A stretch of DNA of 64,000 nucleotides from JBEKUY01 sp049514555 (GTDB taxonomy: Bacteria > Acidobacteriota > Terriglobia > Acidiferrales > UBA7541): NCBI GenBank assembly GCA_049514555.1, contig JBEKUY010000004.1, positions 1 through 64,000 of the forward strand, written 5' to 3'. The notes under the pieces were generated by a model. That model was not told the origin of the DNA and did not search any database. It saw nothing but the letters and a program-made list of their open reading frames with translations. Positions 41,509-49,270 of the stretch are shown here, piece by piece. The position numbers and the translations under genes were made by a program. Each line of letters opens with the position of its first letter. The stretch's first letter is position 1.

Positions 41509-42921
41509 TCACTTCATGGGATGGACTGGAGGCAGCCACCGGACGCCGTACGCCACTGTGTCGCGAGTGCCCGAAAGGATCTGCGGCGTGCTGGAAGCTT
41601 GAAAACTGTGAACGTAGGTCGAGAACAGCTCAACATGAGAAAAGAGGCCGAGACTAATCCCCGACTGGGCGTATTTCCCGGTCGTGTGCGGCTCTGGCCC
41701 GATTTCTCGGAAGTAGCCGCCAGAGTTGCTCCACACGAGCCGACGGGTGATGTGGAACCCGAGAGAAGCATCCACGCGGTCCGAACGCCGCGTCGTTACA
41801 TAATTGTCGAACATGACGCCGCGTGTGTACGCAAGTGCTAAACCCACTCTCTTGGAGAAGTCTTCCAGGAGGGTGAACCCTCCCGAGAAACCCCAGGGCG
41901 CCGCACCGGGACGATCGGAGTAGCTCTCATGGTCGGCTCCGAGATTGCCGGTGACCCACATCGACCGGAGGACTTGCTCGCTGTAGAACACACCCGCGGT
42001 GTTGAAACGGGCGTATACGGGAACGGTTGCCGCCGTTTCTCTTAAGACCTGATAGGACTCCATGATCCCGATCGTGCGCCGGGGCGAGAGGGCGTGGCCC
42101 AAAGTAGCCACACCTTGGTAGGTCTGCCCGTTCGCGAGGTAGTTGGGTAGATTATTGGTAGCTTGCGCATAGCGGTACATAGGAGAAATCGTAAAGTTCG
42201 TGCGCGAGCTCAGGTCATATTTCAGGGTGGCGGTCACCGTGTCTGCCAAGAAGCTTCCATTGGTATCGAGGAAGTTGTTTTGGACCACCGCACCCGCGTA
42301 CGCGTCAGTTGCTAAGTAATGCTCTGGGATGAGCTGGTTGCTGTGGACCTGCAAGAATCCGTTTTGCACGGTCACGGTCATACGGGGGGTCAGGCTGAAG
42401 ACCCAGCCGAACGCCACCGCGTTGTTTGCGCCTGCATTGGCGTGGAACTGGCCGTTGTAGATTGCCAGCTGTGGCAAGTACTGCAGGAATATACGATTCT
42501 TGAAGACCATGCGGTCGAACACAAGACTGGTGCGGAGAATCGAAAGGTTGGTAAGAAACGCCGGGTTCGCCCCGACAGGAACGAATTTGTCATGAATGCC
42601 GAAGTACTCAAAGCTGCCAATCGAGAAGTCTCCCCAGCGCAGTGGTGTCGTTGACGTGCCCAAAAGTGGCAGCCCCGTGCCCGCCTGCTTGATTGAGCCA
42701 TCGTACTGATTGACAGGACCCTGTTCTGCGGCCGGGGCAGCCTTGGCGTCGTCATCCGTGTTCGCAGCCGGCCAGACTCCCGTGGTCCCAGCAGGCTTCG
42801 GCGGTTGACCCTGCGCCTCTTTGGAGGAGTTATCATCCTGAGCGGGCGCCGACACCGCACCAGCAAGGAACACAAGTGACATCCCCAGCCATACAATTGC
42901 CGTTCTAGCTTCCCGATTCAC
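41509..42921 (-). CDS. Outer-membrane beta-barrel protein of the EPS export system
   Basis: 470 residues from a GTG at 42921, with GGAGG 9 nt upstream. Signal peptide residues ~1-27 (VFLAGAVSAPA), then a ~70-residue low-complexity linker rich in Asp, Ala and Pro. Next come many alternating amphipathic strands rich in aromatic residues (IFLQYLPQLAIYNGQ, FTISPMYRYAQATN). The protein ends in an aromatic-containing strand close to the C-terminus (VAYGVRWLPPVHPMK). This resembles outer-membrane proteins found beside Wza-like genes in XrtA-type EPS loci. It may be the secretion pore or accessory barrel. Encoded 54 bp after the Wza-like gene. No close family can be named with certainty. Confidence 0.75.
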   Translation of the reverse strand: MNREARTAIVWLGMSLVFLAGAVSAPAQDDNSSKEAQGQPPKPAGTTGVWPAANTDDDAKAAPAAEQGPVNQYDGSIKQAGTGLPLLGTSTTPLRWGDFSIGSFEYFGIHDKFVPVGANPAFLTNLSILRTSLVFDRMVFKNRIFLQYLPQLAIYNGQFHANAGANNAVAFGWVFSLTPRMTVTVQNGFLQVHSNQLIPEHYLATDAYAGAVVQNNFLDTNGSFLADTVTATLKYDLSSRTNFTISPMYRYAQATNNLPNYLANGQTYQGVATLGHALSPRRTIGIMESYQVLRETAATVPVYARFNTAGVFYSEQVLRSMWVTGNLGADHESYSDRPGAAPWGFSGGFTLLEDFSKRVGLALAYTRGVMFDNYVTTRRSDRVDASLGFHITRRLVWSNSGGYFREIGPEPHTTGKYAQSGISLGLFSHVELFSTYVHSFQASSTPQILSGTRDTVAYGVRWLPPVHPMK

Positions 42922-42975
42922 TGATGATTACCTCCTAGCTCCGCGCTACGGTCACAAGCCACTCAGGCACCCGGA

Positions 42976-43674
42976 TCAAGGGACAACTACCATGTCCCCG
43001 GTTTGTAGGACGGGGTCAAGCCCCTTGCCAGACAGAGCCCTCTTGTAGTTGAACGGCATTCGCGTTTGCTTGCCAGCTTGATTCCGGAGGATGTAGATGG
43101 CTCCCGTCTTGGCAAAGGGTCCCAGCCCTCCCGCCTGCGCGATCAGTTGAAGCACGGTGAGACCGCTGCCCACAGGGTACACACCCTGTTTTGCAACTGC
43201 GCCCACGATGAAGACCCTCTGACTTTTCACAGCTTTGACGATGATGGTCACCTGCGGTTCGTTGACCAGGCCCTTGAGCTTCTCGGTCAACAGCGCCTGC
43301 ATTTCATCTGTCGTCAGACCGGCAACGCGCACATCATTTAGCAGAGGAACCGTAATCATTCCGTCGGGGCGCACGACAACAGCTTGGGAGAACTCCGGCT
43401 CGTGCCACACGGAAATCATCAGCTCGTCGTCTGCGCCGATTCTGTATCCAGGTGGAGGCTGCACCGTGTCCGTTGCCACCTTCTGCTTCGGGTCATCTGC
43501 AGCACGTTGGGTGGGCTTTTTGTCCGCCGGGTCGGTTCCCTGCGCGGCTACAGCTTGCTCTGTCTTCTTGGCGGCTGGGTCTTCCTGTGCCCGAGCCGAA
43601 CTAACCCTCCCAAAGAAAACGAGCATTGAAAACAAACACGTTGTAAGCGAAAAGTATCTGAGAATCCTAGACAA
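42976..43674 (-). CDS. Wza-like polysaccharide export protein
   Basis: About 232 residues from a TTG at 43674, chosen because AAGGAG lies 6 nt upstream. The signal peptide has the hydrophobic core LTTCLFSMLVFFG and an SSARA cleavage-like end. A Poly_export domain (YRIGADDELMISVWHEPEFSQAVVVRPDGMITVP) and one SLBB domain (VFIVGAVAKQGVYPVGSGLTVLQLIAQAGGL) follow. There is no lipobox Cys at the end of the signal peptide, unlike E. coli Wza, and the protein is short, with a Pro/Lys/Ala-rich linker before the domain. It should form or line the outer-membrane export channel, probably with the adjacent beta-barrel protein. Confidence 0.9.
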   Translation of the reverse strand: MSRILRYFSLTTCLFSMLVFFGRVSSARAQEDPAAKKTEQAVAAQGTDPADKKPTQRAADDPKQKVATDTVQPPPGYRIGADDELMISVWHEPEFSQAVVVRPDGMITVPLLNDVRVAGLTTDEMQALLTEKLKGLVNEPQVTIIVKAVKSQRVFIVGAVAKQGVYPVGSGLTVLQLIAQAGGLGPFAKTGAIYILRNQAGKQTRMPFNYKRALSGKGLDPVLQTGDMVVVP

Positions 43675-43726
43675 AACGTACTCCTTGTCGTTGATGAGCG
43701 TCCGCCGAGACTGACTAGGTGCGTAA

Positions 43727-43742
43727 AGCAACGTGGAGTCCA
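43727..43742 (-). promoter_or_regulatory. Sigma-54-like promoter for the export operon
   Basis: The minus strand reads TGGACTCCACGTTGCT. The -12 half TTGCT is perfect and the -24 GG is in place with exact N10 spacing, although the rest of the -24 half (ACT for CAC) is weaker. It ends 53 bp before the TTG start at 43674, almost the same distance as the element before the Wzz-like gene. Confidence 0.5.
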
Positions 43743-43933
43743 CTTTGAGGCAGATTTGGCGCGGGGCTAACTATATGAAATGGGTTGACTTACAAGAGCA
43801 GGACGCGTGGGATTAGGGGGGGTCGGAAGCCATGTGCTCAAATCAAGAAAAGTCATTCACAACATTCCCGCTCAGGAGGCCGGCCTCTGGTAGGCATCTG
43901 GCACCAAGAACGAACAATGAGGCGGATCGGGGT
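43743..43933. other. Intergenic region upstream of the export operon
   Basis: About 190 bp, AT-richer than its surroundings near 43770-43800. No gene and no clear terminator for the sugar-transferase unit seen. Confidence 0.4.
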
Positions 43934-44143
43934 TCAGTACCCTCCGGACCGGGAATCCAAAAGCCTGATCAGGCGATAGAGGGAGAGAACACAGGCATAG
44001 CCGAAGACCCAGGAAGCCACTAGAAGCGTGTCAAGAAGGCGCGTGCTGCGTTCGGGTGTTGAAGGTGTATGCGCCGTAGGAAGCAGCCGCCCTCCTTTTT
44101 CCTCGTTTCCTGTCGGAGCAGCGGGCCGAACAATCTTGTTCAC
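43934..44143 (-). CDS. Candidate small membrane protein coupled to the sugar transferase
   Basis: A 69-residue frame whose GTG overlaps the sugar-transferase stop as GTGA, a classical coupling arrangement. The first ~35 residues are polar (Pro/Thr/Glu/Gly). Residues ~36-62 contain one hydrophobic segment (LLVASWVFGYACVLSLY) flanked by Arg, then a short polar tail. No Shine-Dalgarno sequence, as expected only if coupled. I recognise no family. It could be a single-pass accessory of the initiating transferase or a chance frame; base composition alone does not decide. Confidence 0.4.
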   Translation of the reverse strand: MNKIVRPAAPTGNEEKGGRLLPTAHTPSTPERSTRLLDTLLVASWVFGYACVLSLYRLIRLLDSRSGGY

Positions 44144-45543
44144 TTCGCACCGCGGCCAGAGAGCATGACCTTTGCAGTCTCGAAGAGCACCACGAGATCC
44201 AGTATGAAGGAAAGGTGCTTGATGTAAAACAGGTCGTGCTCTAGTTTCGTCTTGGTTTCCTCCACACTGGCACCATACCGATACTTCACCTGTGCCCACC
44301 CGGTGATGCCCGGCCGAACCGAGTGGCGCAGACCGTAGAAGGGTATTTCTTCCTCGAGCATGGCGACAAAGTGTGGCCGCTCTGGACGGGGTCCCACGAT
44401 GCTCATCTCGCCGCGGAGGACGTTGAGGAACTGGGGCAGCTCGTCGATACGGAACTTCCGGATCCATCGGCCCACATATGTGATGCGGTGATCGGCGGCG
44501 GCGGCCCACTGAGGGCCCTTTTGCTCAGCGTTGTTGTACATAGAACGGAACTTCAGCATCTGGAAAGTACGGCCCCGAAGACCTGTGCGTTCCTGACGAA
44601 ACAGAATCGGCGAACCCGACTCGATCCAGATGGCGAAGGCAACCAAGCTCAGCAATGGGAGACAGACGATCAGAGCAAGGAGGGAAACGCAAACGTCACC
44701 CAAGTGCTTAACCCAAGTCAGCAGGGCCGACTTGCGGAAACCGTCGGAGAGGATCAGCCAACTCGGAGAAAGACGTTCGAGGACAATGCGCCCCGTCATG
44801 CGCTCGTAAAAGCTATGAGCATCTTCCACGCAAACCCCGGCGAATTTCACGTGCAGAAGTTGCCGGACTGGCATACGGCCACGGCGTTCCGTCAACGAGA
44901 TCACGACATGGTCGATCTTCTCTTGTTCAACGATTGTCTCTACGTCTGCCGTGGCCCCGATAATCCCCGGATTGACGAGCGATTTGCCGATGTTCTCGCC
45001 CCTCTCGTCGAGAAACCCCACAACCTTGAGCCGCAACTCTGGGCGCGCGAGGATGTCGCGCGCAAGCGAGATTCCCGTGGGAGCTGTCCCCATGATGAGT
45101 ATGCGCTCTGCCGAACCCGTCAAAGGACCCTGCTGTGCCCAAAGCAAGCGCCGACCCAGCGTAAGGCCGACAACGATCGGCGCTGCCAGTGCGGCGATTC
45201 CGCGGCCAACTCCTATATCCGGATCGATAAAGTAGCAGACCGACAGCGACAAACAGGCCACCCCGAACGCCTGCAGCATGCGTATCAGGATCTCGCTTCG
45301 CGTACTCGTCAGCCGGAAATCATACACATCGTTGAAATAAAGGGACACTTCACAGATCAGAATGACAAGGAGGAACCGGAAGAAAGTCCTCCAGCTCGCC
45401 AAGTAGAAAACCACCGGCCCATAGTCTCTCCCATAAAAACGCACCACAGTCGCCAACAGCAAACCGATGGTGATCAAAACGCAATCAGTGGCTATCAGCA
45501 CCAACAAGGAAGTTGGAACCTTCTGGCCACCTATCTTCAGCAT
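44140..45543 (-). CDS. Undecaprenyl-phosphate sugar phosphotransferase (polyprenyl glycosylphosphotransferase), XrtA-locus type
   Basis: 467 residues. An N-terminal membrane domain of four to five segments and a central CoA-binding-like domain (RILIMGTAPTGISLARDIL) precede a fifth membrane segment and the bacterial-sugar-transferase domain. That domain carries FRQERTGLRGRTFQMLKFRSM, RKFRIDELPQFLNVLRGEMSIVGPRPERPHF and RPGITGWAQVKYRYG. It transfers a sugar-1-phosphate to undecaprenyl phosphate and starts repeat-unit assembly. Its length and layout match the EpsB-like/PEP-CTERM-system sugar transferases. GAGG lies 7 nt before the ATG. Divergent from the GNAT operon across ~800 bp. Confidence 0.93.
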   Translation of the reverse strand: MLKIGGQKVPTSLLVLIATDCVLITIGLLLATVVRFYGRDYGPVVFYLASWRTFFRFLLVILICEVSLYFNDVYDFRLTSTRSEILIRMLQAFGVACLSLSVCYFIDPDIGVGRGIAALAAPIVVGLTLGRRLLWAQQGPLTGSAERILIMGTAPTGISLARDILARPELRLKVVGFLDERGENIGKSLVNPGIIGATADVETIVEQEKIDHVVISLTERRGRMPVRQLLHVKFAGVCVEDAHSFYERMTGRIVLERLSPSWLILSDGFRKSALLTWVKHLGDVCVSLLALIVCLPLLSLVAFAIWIESGSPILFRQERTGLRGRTFQMLKFRSMYNNAEQKGPQWAAAADHRITYVGRWIRKFRIDELPQFLNVLRGEMSIVGPRPERPHFVAMLEEEIPFYGLRHSVRPGITGWAQVKYRYGASVEETKTKLEHDLFYIKHLSFILDLVVLFETAKVMLSGRGAK

Positions 45544-46340
45544 GTTGCTACCTCGGGCTCCGCTACGTTACTTGGTCCGATTGGCCGGTTTCGGCGAGCT
45601 CCCCCCAAGAACAGCCGCATTCCTGCAACCATGCAGATCGAGGAGGGGACCGTCGGCCCAGAACAAACACTAGAGTCAAAGGTACGAGGTCAGCACTTCG
45701 TGGGCCAAATCAAAGCCACTGCCGTCGACTGACGTTGTTTGTCGTTAATTTGCTGACTTTGGAGAAGTTAGGCCCAGAATGCTCATAGCTGATCACGTAG
45801 TATCTCCCAACCCCACTAGCTTCGGGTGTCGGTCTGCCAATACGCGAATTGACTCGCGGGATTCCGTTTCGCACTGCAACCCGTGAGGAACCAAGGTCCA
45901 CTGGGAGTCCGTCCTCACCTGAGAACGGGCACAAGTGCGTGGATTATCAATTAGTTGCCCAAGACAAACGATTCCCGCTCGATTCTAGGTTATTCTTCGC
46001 AGCAGACGTGAAGACATTTTCCTAATTCTGGCAAGAGGGTGCTGGATTCGGGGGAGTCCTCCAGGTAGACAACGGTCAGTTCGAGAAAGGCGTGCCAAGG
46101 CCCAATAGATTCTGCGGGTTAGGTCGTGTCAGGAGCCACACTAGAGGGCCCTCTGGCAGATGGTTTGCATGTCAACGATTGTCGTATTCAGGCCGCGTGA
46201 TGCCGACAGCACCTGGTGCTTTGTGTGCCCTTCGCGGTCCCGATAAAGCTGCCACGTGAACTTGTGTTGTCTAGTCTAGAATCTTTGGGTAAGGCGGCCG
46301 CTCAAGGCCATATCTGCTGAGACGAGGCTGGCTCATAGCA
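45544..46340. other. 797-bp divergent control region, no gene seen
   Basis: It lies between the sugar transferase (minus) and the GNAT gene (plus). No coding frame of convincing composition and no RNA gene recognised. It contains the best sigma-54-like element of the window (46154-46169, plus strand). A much weaker GG-N10-GC element on the minus strand at 45703-45718 would serve the sugar transferase. The length leaves ample room for enhancer binding. Confidence 0.5.
46154..46169 (+). promoter_or_regulatory. Strong sigma-54-like -24/-12 promoter for the GNAT-ACP-ligase operon
   Basis: The plus strand reads TGGCAGATGGTTTGCA. The -12 half TTGCA is perfect, the -24 half TGGCAG differs from consensus only at its last base, and GG-N10-GC spacing is exact. 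The predicted start point is near 46180, about 160 nt before the first gene of the plus-strand operon. Confidence 0.55.
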
Positions 46341-47372
46341 TTGTCGATTCAAATTCGTCGCGCGGCCCTGGAATCTGACCGAGCGGAGCTCATCGAGCTC
46401 TTCCGGCGACATCTAACTCCAGATTCCGACGAGCGACGTTTCGAGTGGTTGTACCATTCGTGCCCCTTCGGGAGTGCGCGGGCCTGGGTAGCTTGCGACG
46501 CCGCAAGTGGCGCTGTGTTCGGCGCAGCTGCAGCGTTTCCGCGGAGAGTCTATTTCCAAGGAATCGAAATGTCGGCCTGGGTCCTCGGCGATTTCTGCCT
46601 GGAGGAGAAGTGCCGGAGCCTGGGCCCTGCACTCCAGCTGCAACGCGCGTGCCTCGAGGCGGTTGCATCACCCTTTGAGTTTTGCTACGACTTCCCCAGC
46701 AAGAGCATGATGGCTGTGTACAAACGACTGGGAGTTCAACAGATTGGGACGCTCGTGCGCTGGGCCAAACCGCTACGGGTGGACCGTCAGATCGAGAAGG
46801 TTGTGAGATCGAGAATCGTGGCCAGGGGGCTAGGTGCAGTTGCCAGCGTCGCCCTGACCCGGCTTGGGTGGAAGGGCGAACGGAGCGCGTGCGAACTGGT
46901 GCTCCACGAAGGTTCCTGTGGAGAAGAATTCAGCGTGCTCGATCAACAGCTCCGCACGCAACTGGGGGTGCGCACGGTGTGCGCAGCAGAGTTCTTGAAT
47001 TGGCGCTACCACGCTCAACCAAACACGGCGCACCAGATTCTAAAGGCTTACCGCGCTGGTACACTGATTGGGTACGTCATCTTCACGCGGGTTGCAGCCG
47101 ACGGGATGATCGAAGATATGCTGTCCGTGGAAGAGCCCGCAGTGATTGCGCGGCTCTTGAACGGAGCTGTCGATCTGCTGAGGCAGCGTGGCGTACGAAC
47201 TGTGAGTCTGAACGCCGGAGATGCACACCCCTGGAGCGGTGTCTTTGCACGTGCCGGTTTCCGGCGACGCGAGGGGGCTCCCATCGTGGTTTACACGCGC
47301 CCTGGAGGGTCGATATCGCTGTCAGCCTTCCAGCGAGATTGGTGCGTGATGAAGAACGAGCGCGATAGTTGA
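46341..47372 (+). CDS. GNAT-family N-acetyltransferase-like protein
   Basis: 343 residues from a TTG at 46341; the start is not firmly fixed, as GAGG is 13 nt away. Two GNAT-like halves can be seen. The first is IQIRRAALESDRAELIELFRRHL... with FCLEEKCRSLGPALQLQRACLEA in the acetyl-CoA-loop position. The second has YRAGTLIGYVIFTRV and VRTVSLNAGDAHPWSGVFARAGF. It may acylate a sugar amine using acyl-CoA or an acyl-ACP. It is the first gene of an operon whose next genes are an acyl carrier protein and an AMP ligase. It is therefore a candidate acyltransferase for that module (inference). Confidence 0.78.
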   Translation: MSIQIRRAALESDRAELIELFRRHLTPDSDERRFEWLYHSCPFGSARAWVACDAASGAVFGAAAAFPRRVYFQGIEMSAWVLGDFCLEEKCRSLGPALQLQRACLEAVASPFEFCYDFPSKSMMAVYKRLGVQQIGTLVRWAKPLRVDRQIEKVVRSRIVARGLGAVASVALTRLGWKGERSACELVLHEGSCGEEFSVLDQQLRTQLGVRTVCAAEFLNWRYHAQPNTAHQILKAYRAGTLIGYVIFTRVAADGMIEDMLSVEEPAVIARLLNGAVDLLRQRGVRTVSLNAGDAHPWSGVFARAGFRRREGAPIVVYTRPGGSISLSAFQRDWCVMKNERDS

Positions 47373-47388
47373 GGCATTAGGAGAAGCT

Positions 47389-47661
47389 ATGGAGCAGGAC
47401 GGGACGACGGAGGACCGGATTCGGGAGTTCATCCTGGCGCACTTTCCACTGGCCCGGAAGAAGGGGGTCAGGCCGGACGAGAAATGGCTGGAAAGCGGCA
47501 TGATCGATTCGCTCGGGATGCTCGACCTGGTCCATTTCCTCGAAGCGGAGTTTGCGCTGCAGGTTTCCGACGAGGAACTCTCGCCGGAGAACTTCGAGTC
47601 GCTGCAAGCCGTGAGCGCATTTGTGCGGGCCAAGAGAGGTTCGACGGCGACGACGAACTGA
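47389..47661 (+). CDS. Acyl carrier protein
   Basis: 90 residues, normal for an ACP. The phosphopantetheine site is Ser41 in MIDSLGMLDLVHFLE, and the surrounding helices are acidic. The C-terminal tail is Arg/Thr-rich. It lies 16 bp after the GNAT gene and 37 bp before the AMP ligase. It probably carries an amino-acyl or acyl group activated by that ligase. A stand-alone ACP beside these genes is a known feature of exosortase-A EPS loci. Confidence 0.93.
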   Translation: MEQDGTTEDRIREFILAHFPLARKKGVRPDEKWLESGMIDSLGMLDLVHFLEAEFALQVSDEELSPENFESLQAVSAFVRAKRGSTATTN

Positions 47662-47698
47662 GAAAGGTGGGAATTGTAACCCATTCTCAAAAACCACT

Positions 47699-49270
47699 AT
47701 GGACTTCCTGATCTGGCATTTGTTGCGCGAGAGCGCCCGGCGCGTCCCGGGGAAGGAGGCGCTCGTGCATGGGGAAGAGCGGCTGACCTACCGGGAGGTG
47801 GACAGGCGCACGGCGGGGCTCGCTGCCGGCTTGCGTGAAACGGGTCTTGGCCGCGGGGATCGCGTAGGAATCTATCTCGAAGCTTCGGTGCCTCAGGTTA
47901 TTTCGATCTTCGGGATTTCGCGCGCCGAAGCGGTGTATGTGCCGATCAACGCGTTGCTGCACGCCGAACAAGTGATGCACATCGCGAATGACTGCGGCAT
48001 GAAGGGGCTCATCGTGACGGCGGCGAAGCTCGCATCACTTGCAGAGGTCTTGCCGCAGATTGCTTCCCTCGAATTTGTGATCGTGGTGGGCGAAGATGGG
48101 CTTCCGGAAACCGGAATTCCCGTTTACCCCTTTGGGGAGTTCTGCCGGCGGGAGCAGCCAGCCACCTGGCGGGAAACGAGCATCGAGAAAGACCTTGCTG
48201 CGATTCTGTACACTTCGGGTTCGACAGGCAAACCGAAAGGCGTGATGTTGAGTCATGCGAATATAGTCGCCGGCAGCCGAATCGTTTCGGCGTATCTGGA
48301 AATCACCGAGTCCGACCGCATCCTCGCAGCACTTCCGTTCAGTTTCGACGCGGGCATGAATCAACTGATGACCGCCTTTGAAAAGGGCGGCACCCTGGTG
48401 CTGATCAATTTCATGTTTGCGCGCGAGATTGTCCAGGCATTGATCAAGGAGAAGATTACCGGCCTCGCGGGCGTGCCGACATTGTGGAGTCTGCTGGCGC
48501 AGCCGAACTCGACGCTCGCCAAGCAGCCGCTGCCGCACTTGCGTTACATTACAAACACCGGCGGTGCGATGCCGCAGGCGGTATTGAAGGTACTTCGTGA
48601 AGCGTTGCCCACGACCAAGGTATTCCTGATGTACGGCCTCACGGAGGCTTTCCGGTCCACGTACCTGCCGCCGGAAGAACTGGACCGGCGTCCCACGTCG
48701 ATGGGCAAGGCCATTCCAGACACCGAGATTCTTGTGCTCAACGATCGCGGAGAACTCTGCAAACCGGGTGAAATCGGCGAGCTCGTGCATCGCGGGCCGA
48801 CCGTTTCACTGGGCTACTGGAACCGTTCGGAAGACACCGCGCGCGCGCTGCGGCCGAACCCCCTGCTCCCCCGGGAGATGGGTGATTGCGAGAGGGTCTG
48901 TTATTCCGGTGACTTGGTGAAAATGGATGAAGACGGTTTTCTCTACTTCATCGGACGCCGAGACACCATGATCAAGTCATCGGGTTTTCGCATCAGTCCG
49001 ACCGAGGTGGAGGAAGTGCTGTTCCAGACGGGCAAGTTACGCGGCGCAGCCGTGATCGGCATCCCGGATGAAGTGCTCGGCCAATCGATCAAGGCGTTTG
49101 TTGTGCCCCGCGAAGGCCAGACGGCTGATGCGGGAGCCCTGTTGGAGTTCTGTGCGGAGAAAATGCCTCGTTACATGGTGCCTAAGACAATCGAGGTGTT
49201 GAGCGAACTGCCAAAAACCAGCAGTGGCAAGGTGGATTATCCTGCGTTGCGGCGCCGCGAAGGATTGTGA
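47699..49270 (+). CDS. AMP-forming acyl-CoA/ACP ligase, exosortase-A-associated
   Basis: 523 residues from the ATG at 47699; the frame further upstream overlaps the ACP gene and is not native. Adenylation motifs are AAILYTSGSTGKPKGVMLSH (A3), MYGLTEAF (A5), YSGDLVKMDEDGF (A7), GRRDTMIKSSGFRISPTEVEE (A8) and SSGKVDYPAL with the catalytic Lys (A10). The start DFLIWHLLRESARRVPGKEALVH matches the exosortase-A-associated ligase family. It activates a carboxylic acid and loads it on the adjacent ACP (inference). Its stop overlaps the start of the PLP decarboxylase (TGATG). Confidence 0.93.
   Translation: MDFLIWHLLRESARRVPGKEALVHGEERLTYREVDRRTAGLAAGLRETGLGRGDRVGIYLEASVPQVISIFGISRAEAVYVPINALLHAEQVMHIANDCGMKGLIVTAAKLASLAEVLPQIASLEFVIVVGEDGLPETGIPVYPFGEFCRREQPATWRETSIEKDLAAILYTSGSTGKPKGVMLSHANIVAGSRIVSAYLEITESDRILAALPFSFDAGMNQLMTAFEKGGTLVLINFMFAREIVQALIKEKITGLAGVPTLWSLLAQPNSTLAKQPLPHLRYITNTGGAMPQAVLKVLREALPTTKVFLMYGLTEAFRSTYLPPEELDRRPTSMGKAIPDTEILVLNDRGELCKPGEIGELVHRGPTVSLGYWNRSEDTARALRPNPLLPREMGDCERVCYSGDLVKMDEDGFLYFIGRRDTMIKSSGFRISPTEVEEVLFQTGKLRGAAVIGIPDEVLGQSIKAFVVPREGQTADAGALLEFCAEKMPRYMVPKTIEVLSELPKTSSGKVDYPALRRREGL

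Noticed and set aside
45703..45718. Sigma-54-like element on the minus strand before the sugar transferase
   Set aside because: TGGCTTTGATTTGGCC keeps the GG-N10-GC spacing, but the -12 half (TGGCC) is poor. Too weak to list as a promoter.
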